Source: an uncultured Saprospiraceae bacterium
GTDB taxonomy: Bacteria > Bacteroidota > Bacteroidia > Chitinophagales > Saprospiraceae
Length of the DNA: 64,000 bases
Direction: 5' to 3'
Assembly (NCBI GenBank): GCA_938003955.1
Contig: CALKXE010000086.1
Span: 41,269-105,268, forward strand
Made by a program: the position numbers and the translations under genes. Shown piece after piece: positions 9,784 to 18,574 of this stretch (positions within the stretch are counted from its first letter, which is position 1; each line of letters begins with the position of its first letter). The notes below the pieces were generated by a model, which saw nothing but the letters and a program-made list of their open reading frames with translations, had not been told where the DNA came from and did not search any database.

Positions 9784-11389
9784 CCTTGATCTCAACAATA
9801 TTCGCAATATTCAACACGCCATGATTGGTAATCGAAATCGGATTAATCAAATCAACTTTCAGAGATATGCTGTCGAGGGATAAATCCCCGTAATTCAGAA
9901 TAGAACCTCCATTGATAGCATTCAGTCCTTTGTCAAGTTTTAGATCAAATAATGAAACGTGAGTATTAGGATTTATTATGAAAGCTTGAGATAGATAGTC
10001 AGCATTCACAGTAAGATGATCAATACCTAATCCTTGTATGACGACATCTCTGTATACGTTAAAAGGGTCACCCGTAAGCGTAATCGTACTATCCGTAAGA
10101 AATGGAACAAAAGTTATCGTATCCTTACATGTGTTCTCTATAAAATAACGAAGTGAAAGATTGCCGTTTTCTAGGACATTGGACACGAAGTCTATTGGTG
10201 TGCAGTCTGCATTAAATCCTTCATCAATGAGACCGTTACAATTATTGTCTTTACCATCGCAGATTTCTATCGCGCCAGGGTATATATCAGGATTAGCGTC
10301 GTTACAGTCGCTGTACGGAGGATCTGAATAGTAATTATTCCTCCATCCGTCGCCATCATCATCATAACCTCCTCCTTGTAAACAGTCTAATATGCCATCA
10401 TCATCCAAATCGTAATATATAGTTCCAAGAACAGCTAATATTGTAAGGTCTAGCTCGTCATAAGCTGAAACATAAAAGATATCATAATTTTGATCTTGTA
10501 CTATACAACTGATAAGATTTGGATTGAAACTGTTTCCAACACCAATAATCTTCATATTGATATCATTTATATTTAGTGTATTTGCAAGTGGACAGGGTGA
10601 TTGGGATGAGGAAGGAAATGGATTACCATCTGTAACTAAGAGGTTAACTCTAATATTATCACCACTAGTTTGATTTAAGTATGTATTGATACTTTGCTGT
10701 ACAGCATCTTTGGTATGTGTCCATCCACCTACATAATCAATAGAATCTATACTAGCCAGTATCGAGTCAAGTGACTGATCATCATCAAATCCATGTGCTA
10801 ATAATGTATCAGTCGCGAAGCTACTTATTGCATACCTGTTGGTATTTGTAGAGTCGATAGTGATCAATGTATCTATAAGGTCTTTGGCAAAACCTACTGC
10901 TTGTGCCCATCCAGCAGCTCCTACAGATCCGGATCTATCTAAGGTAATCATGATGTCCTTATTACCACATTCATTAATCTCAGGTTGACATGCATCACCT
11001 ATACCATCACCATTGGAATCTATTTGAGTAGGGTTGAATACAGACGAACAATTATCTTCGCTGTCTAGTATACCATCATTGTCAAAGTTGAATACTACCG
11101 TGATCATCTGGTTGCAAATTGTGCTCATACCTTCAGAGTCTGTGTAGGTCCATATAACTATTGTAGTTCCGATAGGTAGATTATATCCTGAAGATACATC
11201 TGGTGATCCATTGATTGCTGGGTCGTAGATGACATTGTCAAAAGCATAGAAGCACTTTTGGATGTCGGTTGTCACGATGGTATCATTGAGGCAAACTTGT
11301 TGTGCTTGAATACTACAAGTAGATATAATGAAAAATGATATTGATAGAAAGGAAATGCAGAATATAGATGCATTATTTGATGCAGTCAT
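9779..11389 (-). CDS. Secreted von Willebrand factor A protein with TSP3 and MopE-type repeats
   Basis: Seen: a signal peptide (to about residue 29, SIQAQ) and a HYR-like beta domain (about 32-105). A calcium-binding TSP3-type segment follows (DSEDNC...DSNGDGIGDAC, about 112-137). A vWA domain (about 143-325) has an intact MIDAS start DRSGS and VTDGNPF. Next come a DDDGDGW plus DCNDANPDIYPGAIEICDG stretch typical of the MopE metal-binding motif (about 342-395) and a C-terminal beta-rich part (about 400-536). Known: such domains bind metals and mediate adhesion. No T9SS sorting domain is visible at the C-terminus, unlike other large secreted proteins in the window, so the export route past the periplasm is unclear. 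The gene may be shortened at its 3' end. Confidence 0.85.
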   Translation of the reverse strand: MTASNNASIFCISFLSISFFIISTCSIQAQQVCLNDTIVTTDIQKCFYAFDNVIYDPAINGSPDVSSGYNLPIGTTIVIWTYTDSEGMSTICNQMITVVFNFDNDGILDSEDNCSSVFNPTQIDSNGDGIGDACQPEINECGNKDIMITLDRSGSVGAAGWAQAVGFAKDLIDTLITIDSTNTNRYAISSFATDTLLAHGFDDDQSLDSILASIDSIDYVGGWTHTKDAVQQSINTYLNQTSGDNIRVNLLVTDGNPFPSSSQSPCPLANTLNINDINMKIIGVGNSFNPNLISCIVQDQNYDIFYVSAYDELDLTILAVLGTIYYDLDDDGILDCLQGGGYDDDGDGWRNNYYSDPPYSDCNDANPDIYPGAIEICDGKDNNCNGLIDEGFNADCTPIDFVSNVLENGNLSLRYFIENTCKDTITFVPFLTDSTITLTGDPFNVYRDVVIQGLGIDHLTVNADYLSQAFIINPNTHVSLFDLKLDKGLNAINGGSILNYGDLSLDSISLKVDLINPISITNHGVLNIANIVEIKE

Positions 11390-11566
11390 AGGTTTTGGTG
11401 GCTGAGGTATATCAAATATACTTATTAATGGTTTGATATTTTAATAAGTCGTAACAATGCTGAGAAAGTCGCTCTACATTAAAAAAAAATATCGGGTTTC
11501 TGATTTTCGAAAAAGTCAATGAAATTGAAATACACCTAATAATCTTATTCTGCATGGGAGTTAAAT

Positions 11567-11594
11567 AAGGAACTCAAGTTTCCATGAGTTCCTT
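11567..11594 (-). terminator. Terminator downstream of the thioredoxin-like gene
   Basis: A perfect 10-bp stem (AAGGAACTCA paired with TGAGTTCCTT) with an 8-nt loop starts 21 bases after the stop codon. On the minus strand it is followed by a T-rich stretch (TATTTAAC). Confidence 0.75.
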
Positions 11595-11614
11595 TACAAA
11601 ATTAATTGTTGACA

Positions 11615-12118
11615 TTATTTTGAATCTAAAATCTCTTTCAATTGCTCTGGAGATTTATACCCTCTAATCGTCTGTAATTTATTCAGATCGGAATCTAAAA
11701 CAACCAAAGAGGGATAAGACAACTGACCATCCAATAACTCTGAAGCTAATGTATGGCTTCCTCTTTTGCCGTTAGAAACGTAATTGTATGTCTTCCCATT
11801 AAAGACGGCCTCTTCCCTCTGCTCGGCATTAAACTTTACCAGGTGATAGTTCTCTTCTAAATGAGACTTCATTTCTGAGTTTTGAAATGTTTTTTCATCC
11901 ATGACCTTACACCATTTGCACCAATCAGTATATACATCCACTAAGATCTTCTTATTGTCTTTTTTTGATAAAGCAATAGCATTGTCTAGGGTAGTCCATT
12001 GTTTGGTCGTTTCGATCTTGGCAGGAGTATTGGCGGATGCTTCTGGCACACAACTTTGATAAATTAGTCCACTACCCACAAAAAATAGTACTGAAAAAAT
12101 AATTGAATTGAATTTCAT
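11615..12118 (-). CDS. Thioredoxin-like (thioredoxin_7) lipoprotein
   Basis: Seen: a lipoprotein-like signal (lipobox IYQSC, Cys at about residue 23) and a thioredoxin fold with the active site DVYTDWCKWCKVMDEKTF. The CxxC sits at about residues 67-70. A cis-Pro region (LSYPSLVVLD) and the YKSPEQLKEIL ending follow. Known: this family reduces or isomerises disulphides in the cell envelope, or acts in cytochrome and stress pathways. The gene lies 132 bases downstream of the LuxR-type regulator on the same strand and ends at a good terminator. A shared transcript is possible but unproven. Confidence 0.85.
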   Translation of the reverse strand: MKFNSIIFSVLFFVGSGLIYQSCVPEASANTPAKIETTKQWTTLDNAIALSKKDNKKILVDVYTDWCKWCKVMDEKTFQNSEMKSHLEENYHLVKFNAEQREEAVFNGKTYNYVSNGKRGSHTLASELLDGQLSYPSLVVLDSDLNKLQTIRGYKSPEQLKEILDSK

Positions 12119-12250
12119 AATTCTTGATTTTTAGAACTTAAAAAGCTCTGATTAATATTAAATAATTTTCGAGTCAAAACTATAGCCGTTTTGTTTCGAA
12201 TTCAAGAATAGGAGGGTGTGTAATTGAAGGCTTTAGGGTTGAATAAAGGA

Positions 12251-13330
12251 CTAGACCCCCGTATTTATTAGAGATTTAGCTATTTGTCTAGCTTCGTTTC
12301 TGTTTTTTACATTTAGTTTTGCGTATAGCTTATTGATATGTGTTTTTACTGTGCTAAGTTCAATAAACAATTCGGATGCTATTTCTTTGTTTGATTTTCC
12401 TTCGTAGATAAGAGTTAATATTTTTTCTTCTTGCTGGGTTAATGCTGGCCGTTTTTTTTCAGGGGTATTTGTATTTGTTGGTATTGACTCCTGAGTTCTA
12501 GTTGATAAATTTCGGATTCTTAATACAGAGATAAAAAGAGAAATAGATAGCATAGCTATTAAGATCGCTGCCCACCATGGTAAAGCCATATTTGATGATT
12601 TACTGCCTTGATGGTAGTTTAACTTTCTAAAATAGTTATCGGTATAGTCATGATTAGGAAGATCATTAGATAATCGTTCGGCAAACGACTTGTATATCTC
12701 AGATTCTTCTTCATAATATTGATCTATGTCAGTATTTACTAAAGCCGCCAATGACACAAGTGTATTCTGACACGTATCTGCAAACTGGAAAAGATCTCTA
12801 TTTAGCTTTTGTTTAGAAAATTGTAGTTCCGATGGAAACTTGATCTCATGAAAATAAAAGCTGGGGAATATCAATTCGCTCAATGATTTAAATAAGGTGT
12901 TTGGGGAGCTGCCTAATACTTGATAGTTTGAAAAAGGTGAGCTACTACTTTGATCAGCTTCAAGATGGATTTGAGTATTATTATCTAATATAAGATGTAT
13001 GAAGTTGTGGTCATCGCCACCAATGTACATACATGCATCGAATTCTGTATTTTCTTCTTTGATCAAGTATAGTCTATAATATCGAGCATCTGGAGGTAGG
13101 TTGTCTCCATTGATTGTGAAACTACCATCTTCATTAATAGAACCTACTTGTATAATGTTAGATGGATTTGCTTTGTAATAATTGTCTAATTTATCTACTG
13201 TAGAGAGGAAAATCTGACGTTGCCAGTTGGGTGATAGATTCACGACACCTGTGATTCGATACTCGGCACTTGCAATATTTAAAAATGCAAGTGCGAAAAC
13301 CAGAATTAAGAATAGTCGTTTCGCTATCAT
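12251..13330 (-). CDS. Membrane-tethered LuxR-family transcription regulator
   Basis: Seen: a signal peptide (1-22, ending NIASA) and a beta-rich extracytoplasmic domain that starts YRITGVVNLS and resembles DUF4369-type domains (about 24-125). A helical region leads to one membrane span (about 249-270, WWAAILIAMLSISLFISVL). The cytoplasmic tail ends in a GerE/LuxR helix-turn-helix (about 293-357; LTQQEEKILTLIYEGKSNKEIA, then STVKTHINKLYAKLNV). Known: LuxR HTH domains bind palindromic DNA as dimers. Inferred: a one-component sensor that links an envelope signal directly to transcription without phosphorelay. The promoter region upstream holds a TAGGGTAGTC element (13529-13538). The thioredoxin-like gene lies downstream. 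Confidence 0.87.
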   Translation of the reverse strand: MIAKRLFLILVFALAFLNIASAEYRITGVVNLSPNWQRQIFLSTVDKLDNYYKANPSNIIQVGSINEDGSFTINGDNLPPDARYYRLYLIKEENTEFDACMYIGGDDHNFIHLILDNNTQIHLEADQSSSSPFSNYQVLGSSPNTLFKSLSELIFPSFYFHEIKFPSELQFSKQKLNRDLFQFADTCQNTLVSLAALVNTDIDQYYEEESEIYKSFAERLSNDLPNHDYTDNYFRKLNYHQGSKSSNMALPWWAAILIAMLSISLFISVLRIRNLSTRTQESIPTNTNTPEKKRPALTQQEEKILTLIYEGKSNKEIASELFIELSTVKTHINKLYAKLNVKNRNEARQIAKSLINTGV

Positions 13331-13704
13331 TATATGAATATAGTTGCATTGGCTGTTATTTCTGATTATAAAATTGAATTTAGTATAATTTTAATCATTA
13401 GATTCTCCGATGCCTGCGTCGGGGGCATAAGAAGTATGATTTTGCATAAAAACGCCTCATTATAAAAAAGATCTGAGTTTCGACCTTTTGGTTTAAAAGG
13501 TTTTGGGGAATACTCCATCCGTTTGCAGTAGGGTAGTCAAAATTTAGGATCTTTTACTTGACTACGCTAGTTAACATGATCTTATACATATAGAAATATA
13601 AGATACAATCACCCAGAATTAAGATAGCCAGTAGTTTATAAATAATTAATAGAATTAATACGTTTATAATTGCATACATTTTCACTATTTACCCCCGTTA
13701 ACTA
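13331..13704. other. Intergenic region, largely featureless
   Basis: The gap between the divergent LuxR regulator and L31 genes holds no ORF I would support. It contains a small hairpin (ACCTTTT/AAAAGGT, 13483-13501) and the TAGGGTAGTC element at 13529-13538. The L31 promoter follows immediately. Confidence 0.5.
13529..13538. promoter_or_regulatory. TAGGGTAGTC element upstream of the LuxR regulator
   Basis: The exact 10-mer recurs at 45624-45633, upstream of another minus-strand gene. In both places it is followed by an A/T-rich AAATTT patch. It lies about 200 bases before the regulator start. It is proposed as a regulator site on repetition alone. Confidence 0.3.
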
Positions 13705-13735
13705 TTGGTATAATTAACTAAAAGTAGTATCTTTG
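13705..13735 (+). promoter_or_regulatory. Promoter of ribosomal protein L31
   Basis: TTG (13705-13707) and TATCTTTG (13728-13735) are separated by 20 bases, a textbook Bacteroidota promoter (TTG-N19-21-TAnnTTTG). It predicts a start near 13742 and a leader of about 75 bases. Confidence 0.85.
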
Positions 13736-13817
13736 CACTCCGAATAATAGAAGAAGAGCAATTAATATTTTTTGTTGCGCTTCAAAAACGTAATAAAGAA
13801 CTGAAAATAAATTAGTT

Positions 13818-14120
13818 ATGCAAAAAGATATCCACCCAAAAGAGTACAGAAAGGTAATCTTCAAAGATATATCAAACGACATTTCTTTCATGTCTAGCTC
13901 ATGTGCTGACTCAAAAGAAACAGTTGAGTGGGAAGATGGTAACGAATATCCATTAATAAAATTGGAAATTTCATCTTCATCTCATCCGTTCTTTACTGGT
14001 AAAATGAAGTTCGTAGATACTGCGGGTAGAATTGATAAGTTCAACAAAAAATTCGCCAAGTTTGATAATCTTACGTCAAAGCCTGACCCTGAAGATGAAG
14101 TTGAAGAAACAGAAAGTTAA
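13818..14120 (+). CDS. rpmE2: 50S ribosomal protein L31, type B
   Basis: Seen: 100 residues starting [17 protein letters not shown], with the L31 signatures [19 protein letters not shown] and FNKKFAKF. The zinc-binding cysteines of type A L31 are absent, so this is the type B (zinc-free) form. The C-terminus carries an acidic tail rich in Glu. Known: L31 bridges the small and large ribosomal subunits. The gene has its own promoter and terminator and appears monocistronic. Confidence 0.96.
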   Translation: MQKDIHPKEYRKVIFKDISNDISFMSSSCADSKETVEWEDGNEYPLIKLEISSSSHPFFTGKMKFVDTAGRIDKFNKKFAKFDNLTSKPDPEDEVEETES

Positions 14121-14132
14121 AAAAATATTGAA

Positions 14133-14156
14133 AGCCCTCATCTGAGGGCTTTTTTT
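14133..14156 (+). terminator. Terminator of rpmE2
   Basis: The GC-rich stem AGCCCTCA/TGAGGGCT (14133-14140 with 14143-14150; the inner pairs likely open to form a tetraloop) is followed by a run of seven T. Confidence 0.93.
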
Positions 14157-14214
14157 ATACATATAAATATCTACTGCCATAAGGCGAAATATAGAAAACC
14201 TACTAGCGATTAAC

Positions 14215-15435
14215 ATGAAGACTAATATCATACTTTTCGACGATGACAACTGGGAAGGCTTGCTTCCACTAACTTTTACTAGGCCCATATGCGAGCTTAG
14301 AGTCGGGATACTTACGATCAGAGAAAAATGGGAAAAACACCTTGATGCAGTAGGAAGTTATATTACTCAAGATTTTCTATCTGAAAAATTTCCTATCCAT
14401 ATAGAAGAGGATAATATAATTATCAATAGTACGGTACTTCCTACACCAAAGTTATTGAAGCTAATTAAGCAATTGGCTCCTAATGAAGCTATATTAGATG
14501 GAGATGAGCTTTTAGCCGCTAGATTAACAAGAGAACAGTTTGATAGTCTTATCGATGATACGGGAATTACGGAACTAGAAGGAATAGATGTATCAAATGA
14601 TACGGGGCTGATACGTAGAGTGCTTCGACCTTATGATTTGTTTACATATAATGATGTGGAGCTGAGGAATGATTTTGCCATATTAACAAAAGGTAGACAG
14701 TCGGCACCATTAAGTGATACCAATACAATTATCAATCCGCTGGAAATATTCTTAGAGGAAGGAGCGTCAGTAGAATGTGCTATACTCAATGCAACGACTG
14801 GGCCGATCTATGTTGGCAAAGATGCGACTATCATGGAAGGAAGTATAGTGAGAGGAGCACTTGCAATGTGTGAAGGCGCTGTACTGAAACTCGGAACAAA
14901 GATTTATGGAGCTACGACAATTGGACCTTATAGTAAGGTAGGTGGCGAAGTAAGTAATAGTATTCTGACAGGATACTCAAGTAAAGGACATGAAGGTTAC
15001 CTAGGGAATTCTGTTCTTGGTGAATGGTGTAATTTAGGAGCGGACACAAATACGTCCAATCTAAAGAATAATTACGACGAGGTAAAACTATGGTCGTATG
15101 AAGATCAGAAGTTTGCAAAGACTGGACTACAGTTTTGCGGTCTAATTATGGGAGACCATTCTAAGACAGGTATCAATACCATGTTTAACACAGGAACTGT
15201 AGTAGGAGTAAATGCTAATATCTTCGGCAGTGGATATCCTAGGAATTATATTCCATCATATTCATGGGGAGGTGCTTCGGGATTCAAAACTTATTTAATC
15301 AATAAGTCTTTAGATACTGCAGAGAAAGTGATGGCTCGAAGAGATGTACCGCTTACGAACGAAGATCGAGTAATCCTAGAACACATTTTCCTCGATACTT
15401 CAAAGTATAGAATCTGGGAGAAAGCTGGCAAGTAG
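14215..15435 (+). CDS. GlmU-family bifunctional sugar-phosphate nucleotidyl/acetyltransferase-like protein
   Basis: Seen: an N-terminal pyrophosphorylase-like part with PLTFTRPICELRVGILTI (about 18-36) and a C-terminal left-handed beta-helix of hexapeptide repeats (about 180-360; e.g. GPIYVGKDATIMEGSIV, IYGATTIGPYSKVGGEV). The 406 residues match the alternative GlmU family of Bacteroidota. Known: that family is predicted to make UDP-GlcNAc from glucosamine-1-phosphate for peptidoglycan and LPS. The substrate is not proven here. The ATG at 14215 is followed directly by the conserved N-terminus. Confidence 0.88.
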   Translation: MKTNIILFDDDNWEGLLPLTFTRPICELRVGILTIREKWEKHLDAVGSYITQDFLSEKFPIHIEEDNIIINSTVLPTPKLLKLIKQLAPNEAILDGDELLAARLTREQFDSLIDDTGITELEGIDVSNDTGLIRRVLRPYDLFTYNDVELRNDFAILTKGRQSAPLSDTNTIINPLEIFLEEGASVECAILNATTGPIYVGKDATIMEGSIVRGALAMCEGAVLKLGTKIYGATTIGPYSKVGGEVSNSILTGYSSKGHEGYLGNSVLGEWCNLGADTNTSNLKNNYDEVKLWSYEDQKFAKTGLQFCGLIMGDHSKTGINTMFNTGTVVGVNANIFGSGYPRNYIPSYSWGGASGFKTYLINKSLDTAEKVMARRDVPLTNEDRVILEHIFLDTSKYRIWEKAGK

Positions 15436-15525
15436 TTTATTCTATTTTTAATCTTATTAATATTGGTATTTCAGAGACATAAATAGTCTTGCAGTTTTCG
15501 AACACACAGTTTGATACTATTTCAT

Positions 15526-15533
15526 TAGTTTTG
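15526..15533 (+). promoter_or_regulatory. -7 element of the spermidine synthase-like gene
   Basis: TAGTTTTG matches TAnnTTTG and lies 19 bases upstream of the ATG. The only nearby TTG (15511) is too close to be a normal -33 box. Confidence 0.45.
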
Positions 15534-15552
15534 TGCGACCATTAAGAATAGA

Positions 15553-16215
15553 ATGAAACAGCCACTTTGGAAAAGGATAAAATCTTACTTTGTTGATGTG
15601 CACATCGAGGGCACATCTTCTGTATTTAATGAAGAGTTGGATGTACTTCTAGTAAAGGGTGAATATCAATTGGTGACGCCTGAAGCAATATATTCATACG
15701 GCAAAAGATATGATAACTTCTTTAAGGCCTTTCAACAAATTGGACTCAATAAGTATGATATAGATTCAGTCTTGTTACTAGGTCTAGGCTTAGGAAGTAT
15801 TCCATATATGTTGGAAAAACATTTCAATCGTGATTATTCCTATACAGCAGTTGAGATCGATGAGGATATTGTCTACCTAGCAAGTAAATATGTACTGAAT
15901 GATCTGGAGTCCGAGGTGTCGACTATTTGTACTGATGCGCTTCATTTCGTAAAAATTGACACACGGAAGTATGATTTTGTAGCGATGGATGTTTTTGTTA
16001 GTGATTATATCCCAGAGGAATTCGAAACAGAAGGTTTTCTTCGGGCATTGTCAGATCGGATGGCTGATGATGGACTATTATTATTCAATAGGTTGTATTT
16101 TTTTGATGGAGATAAAAAGAAGACTAAAGAGTATTTTGACACAATTTTCAAAAAGGTATTTCCAGAAGGAAGATACCTTGAAGTTAATGGAAATTGGATA
16201 TTGTTCAATAAGTAG
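15553..16215 (+). CDS. Spermidine synthase-like methyltransferase-fold protein
   Basis: Seen: 220 residues with a Rossmann-type SAM-binding motif LLLGLGLGSIPYML (about 74-87), an acidic residue at the end of beta 2 (VEIDEDI) and a DALHF plus VAMDVFVSDYIPEEF segment. Known: this is the spermine/spermidine synthase fold. The family includes true aminopropyltransferases and many proteins of unknown substrate. The protein is shorter than classical SpeE (about 280) and lacks its N-terminal beta domain, so a polyamine role is only a possibility. Downstream lies rbfA on the same strand. Confidence 0.75.
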   Translation: MKQPLWKRIKSYFVDVHIEGTSSVFNEELDVLLVKGEYQLVTPEAIYSYGKRYDNFFKAFQQIGLNKYDIDSVLLLGLGLGSIPYMLEKHFNRDYSYTAVEIDEDIVYLASKYVLNDLESEVSTICTDALHFVKIDTRKYDFVAMDVFVSDYIPEEFETEGFLRALSDRMADDGLLLFNRLYFFDGDKKKTKEYFDTIFKKVFPEGRYLEVNGNWILFNK

Positions 16216-16346
16216 AAGTGGAATTTGATGACTTATTGATTTAATAAAATCATATTTAGATATTGATGAACCATTTTTTTAGTTGAAAGTGTTTAAGACA
16301 AGTAAAACAGAAGAAGACTGGGCTTCCAGAAATTAAGAATAAGTAT

Positions 16347-16712
16347 ATGGCATCGAAAAGACAAGAACAAGTAGCGGAATTGATTAGAAGAAATTTTGGA
16401 ATTGTACTCCATAGTGATGGGTCTTATATCTATGGGGACGCATTTGTAACTGTGACGTCAGTACTAGTGACACCTGATTTGTCAATGGCGAAGTTATATG
16501 TAAGCGTATTTAATACAGAAGATAAAGAGGCGGTATTACTTAGTCTTAATAAAGGAATAAAAGGTCTTAAAAAATCTCTTGCTTACCGTATTAGAAACCA
16601 CGTTCGTAGAATGCCTGAAATTGCTATATACTTAGACGATACCCTCGATGAAATGTATAAGTTGAATCAGATATTTGACGGGTTAGATAAACCGAATCAA
16701 GAAGAAGAATAA
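16347..16712 (+). CDS. rbfA: Ribosome-binding factor A
   Basis: Seen: 121 residues with a KH-like RbfA fold. It starts SKRQEQVAELIRRNF and has VTVTSVLVTPDLSMAKLYVSVF, then LRIR-type helix 3 (LAYRIRNHVRRMPEI) and a C-terminal FDGLDKP. Known: RbfA binds the 30S subunit and helps 16S rRNA 5'-end maturation and cold adaptation. The ATG choice is supported by the conserved N-terminus. The gene is convergent with the metal permease gene. Confidence 0.96.
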   Translation: MASKRQEQVAELIRRNFGIVLHSDGSYIYGDAFVTVTSVLVTPDLSMAKLYVSVFNTEDKEAVLLSLNKGIKGLKKSLAYRIRNHVRRMPEIAIYLDDTLDEMYKLNQIFDGLDKPNQEEE

Positions 16713-16779
16713 ATCATATTTAAGCCTCCAAGAGCGCATTTTTCATTTTGATCAATTTATTAAATCACTATTTCTAAGT

Positions 16780-18267
16780 TTATTTTTTAGAAACGATCAC
16801 CTGTCCTGCTAGTTCTGGGTCCATTTCTATTGATTTTTGACCTTGTTGAACTACAACTTTTTCTCTTGTTATTTTCTTTATTGTAACGAATGTATTGGGT
16901 AGTAATCCTAATTCCCACAGATCACTCTCTACCGATTGATTTACTTGCTCTTTAATAATTCTAAGTTTGATATTCATTTTTTGAGATATCAAGGACATGA
17001 TTAGTTTCTTAGATTTCTTAGGAATAGGGGAGCCGTGCGGATCTGTCTCTGGATATCCTAATTTCTTGTCTACTTCATCCAATAATTCGTCAGTTAAATG
17101 ATGTTCTAGTCTATCGGCTTCGTCGTGGATCTGTCCTTCTGTGAGACCCATGGTAGATACTTGATATGATTCCCATAGTCTGTGTGCTCTTACTAGAGAT
17201 TGGGCTTGACCCATTCCTTTCGCTGTAAGAGAAATGTCTGCTCCGACTAAGATGACGCCTTCGGCCGTAAGGTACTTGAGGTGTTTTTTTAATTGTTTCA
17301 TACTCAATCCTAGCCTGTTGATTAGCTTTGGTATGGTAAGTGGATTCTGAGGAGTATGTTTGATAGCTTGTCTGAGAATGTCTTCTCTTTCTATTTTTTG
17401 GCGTTGCCTGTAGGATCTTATCGTCCTAAGCACAAGGCCTTTTTCTGGTGAAAATAGTGCAGCTATAAAATATAATGCAGAGGCAACAAGAACCATTGCT
17501 GGTCCTGGAGGGGTATTATATACAATGCTTAATATCAAACCTAAAACCGAAGAAAATAATCCTAAAGATGCGGAAATGGCAATAACGTATTTTAATTTGT
17601 TAGAAAGTAAAAGCGCTGTAGATGAAGGAGTGATTAACAGAGCAACTACCAATATAACGCCTACTGTTTTTAGCCCAGCAACAATAGCAAAGGATAACAT
17701 CAACATCAAAAAGTAGTGTACCATTTTGGTCGATATACCCATCGTGCTTGCAATTACGGGCTGGAAAGTTGTTATGAAAAGAAATCTATAGAATAGAGAG
17801 ACACTACCGATTGTATATAATGTGATCAATAATGTGAGAATGATATCTTCATTCGAGATACCCATAATACTTCCAATCAAGAAATCCTTAAGATCAAGAT
17901 GGACGCCTCCCTCATTATTTAGCCAGCTAATTCCTATGACACCTATAGAAAACATAAGTGTAAAGACGATCCCAATGGCAGCATCATTTTTAGTTTTGAT
18001 GTTTTGTTGGATCCAGGTGATGAGCAGTGCTGTCAGAAGTCCTGCAATAACAGACCCCATAAAGAAACCAATTGTACTATATCCAAATAATATAAATGCA
18101 AAAAAGACTCCAGGTAGAATAGCATGTGATAAAGCATCACCAATCAAAGACATGTTTCTAAGTACGATAAAACAGCCAAGAACACCATACATGATCCCAA
18201 TAAGGGAACAAGTGATTAGAGCTCTAATGGCCCATGGTTCTAAAAGTACAGTTAATATATCATTCAT
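16780..18267 (-). CDS. Metal ABC permease fused to a DtxR/MntR-type repressor
   Basis: Seen: residues 1-275 form an ABC-3 family permease (ZnuB/MntB type) with about eight spans (IRALITCSLIGIMYGVLGCF at the start; GDALSHAILPGV loop). After a linker, a winged-helix domain follows (about 293-350). Next is a DtxR dimerisation/metal region with HDEADRLEHHLTDEL and PETDPHGSPIP (about 383-415). A FeoA/SH3-like tail ends the protein (about 425-495). Known: ABC-3 permeases import Mn, Zn or Fe with an ATPase and a binding protein; DtxR proteins repress such genes when metal-loaded. The same fusion order occurs in Chlamydia YtgCR and in other Bacteroidota. No ATPase or binding-protein gene is adjacent here. 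A DtxR-like palindrome lies upstream, suggesting self-control. Confidence 0.92.
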   Translation of the reverse strand: MNDILTVLLEPWAIRALITCSLIGIMYGVLGCFIVLRNMSLIGDALSHAILPGVFFAFILFGYSTIGFFMGSVIAGLLTALLITWIQQNIKTKNDAAIGIVFTLMFSIGVIGISWLNNEGGVHLDLKDFLIGSIMGISNEDIILTLLITLYTIGSVSLFYRFLFITTFQPVIASTMGISTKMVHYFLMLMLSFAIVAGLKTVGVILVVALLITPSSTALLLSNKLKYVIAISASLGLFSSVLGLILSIVYNTPPGPAMVLVASALYFIAALFSPEKGLVLRTIRSYRQRQKIEREDILRQAIKHTPQNPLTIPKLINRLGLSMKQLKKHLKYLTAEGVILVGADISLTAKGMGQAQSLVRAHRLWESYQVSTMGLTEGQIHDEADRLEHHLTDELLDEVDKKLGYPETDPHGSPIPKKSKKLIMSLISQKMNIKLRIIKEQVNQSVESDLWELGLLPNTFVTIKKITREKVVVQQGQKSIEMDPELAGQVIVSKK

Positions 18268-18290
18268 AATATCGTATCCGATTACTGTGA

Positions 18291-18298
18291 CAAAGATA
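18291..18298 (-). promoter_or_regulatory. -7 promoter element of the permease-repressor gene
   Basis: The minus strand reads TATCTTTG, a full TAnnTTTG match, 24 bases before the ATG at 18267. The proposed repressor palindrome begins 28 bases further upstream. Confidence 0.65.
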
Positions 18299-18326
18299 CG
18301 TGAATATTTAACACGGGTGTAATATT

Positions 18327-18346
18327 TTTTTAGGCTTACCTAAAAA
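18327..18346. promoter_or_regulatory. DtxR/MntR-like operator palindrome
   Basis: TTTTTAGG-CTTA-CCTAAAAA is a perfect 8-bp inverted repeat around a 4-base spacer. Its half-sites (TTAGG / CCTAA) are those of DtxR/IdeR-class repressors. It lies just upstream of the promoter for the gene that encodes a DtxR domain. Inferred: autoregulation by the fused repressor. The distance to the -7 box puts it at about -40 to -60, so the mode of repression is not obvious. Confidence 0.6.
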
Positions 18347-18574
18347 TTGATAATTAGCTGTTGTTTATATCTTACTTTCCTATTTCACTTTTTAATGATG
18401 CAAATTTGGAAACATACCCAAATGTTTCATTTTTTTCTCAAAAACGATGCAATATTCATTCAGTTTGAAAAAAAATAAATCTCCAATAAAGTACTTAACT
18501 TATGTAGTTACAAAGCATTACAAAGGAATACTAAATCTCATCAAAAATAAATTGAAATAAAATGTACTTCTTTG

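Noticed and set aside
16780..18267. Permease-repressor fusion as an assembly or frameshift artefact
   Set aside because: The frame is continuous with a proper linker, both halves are complete, and the same fusion order is known in Chlamydia and other Bacteroidota.
17822..18322. 166-codon plus-strand frame opposite the metal permease
   Set aside because: It is antisense to conserved transmembrane segments, and the plus strand there carries no promoter signal.
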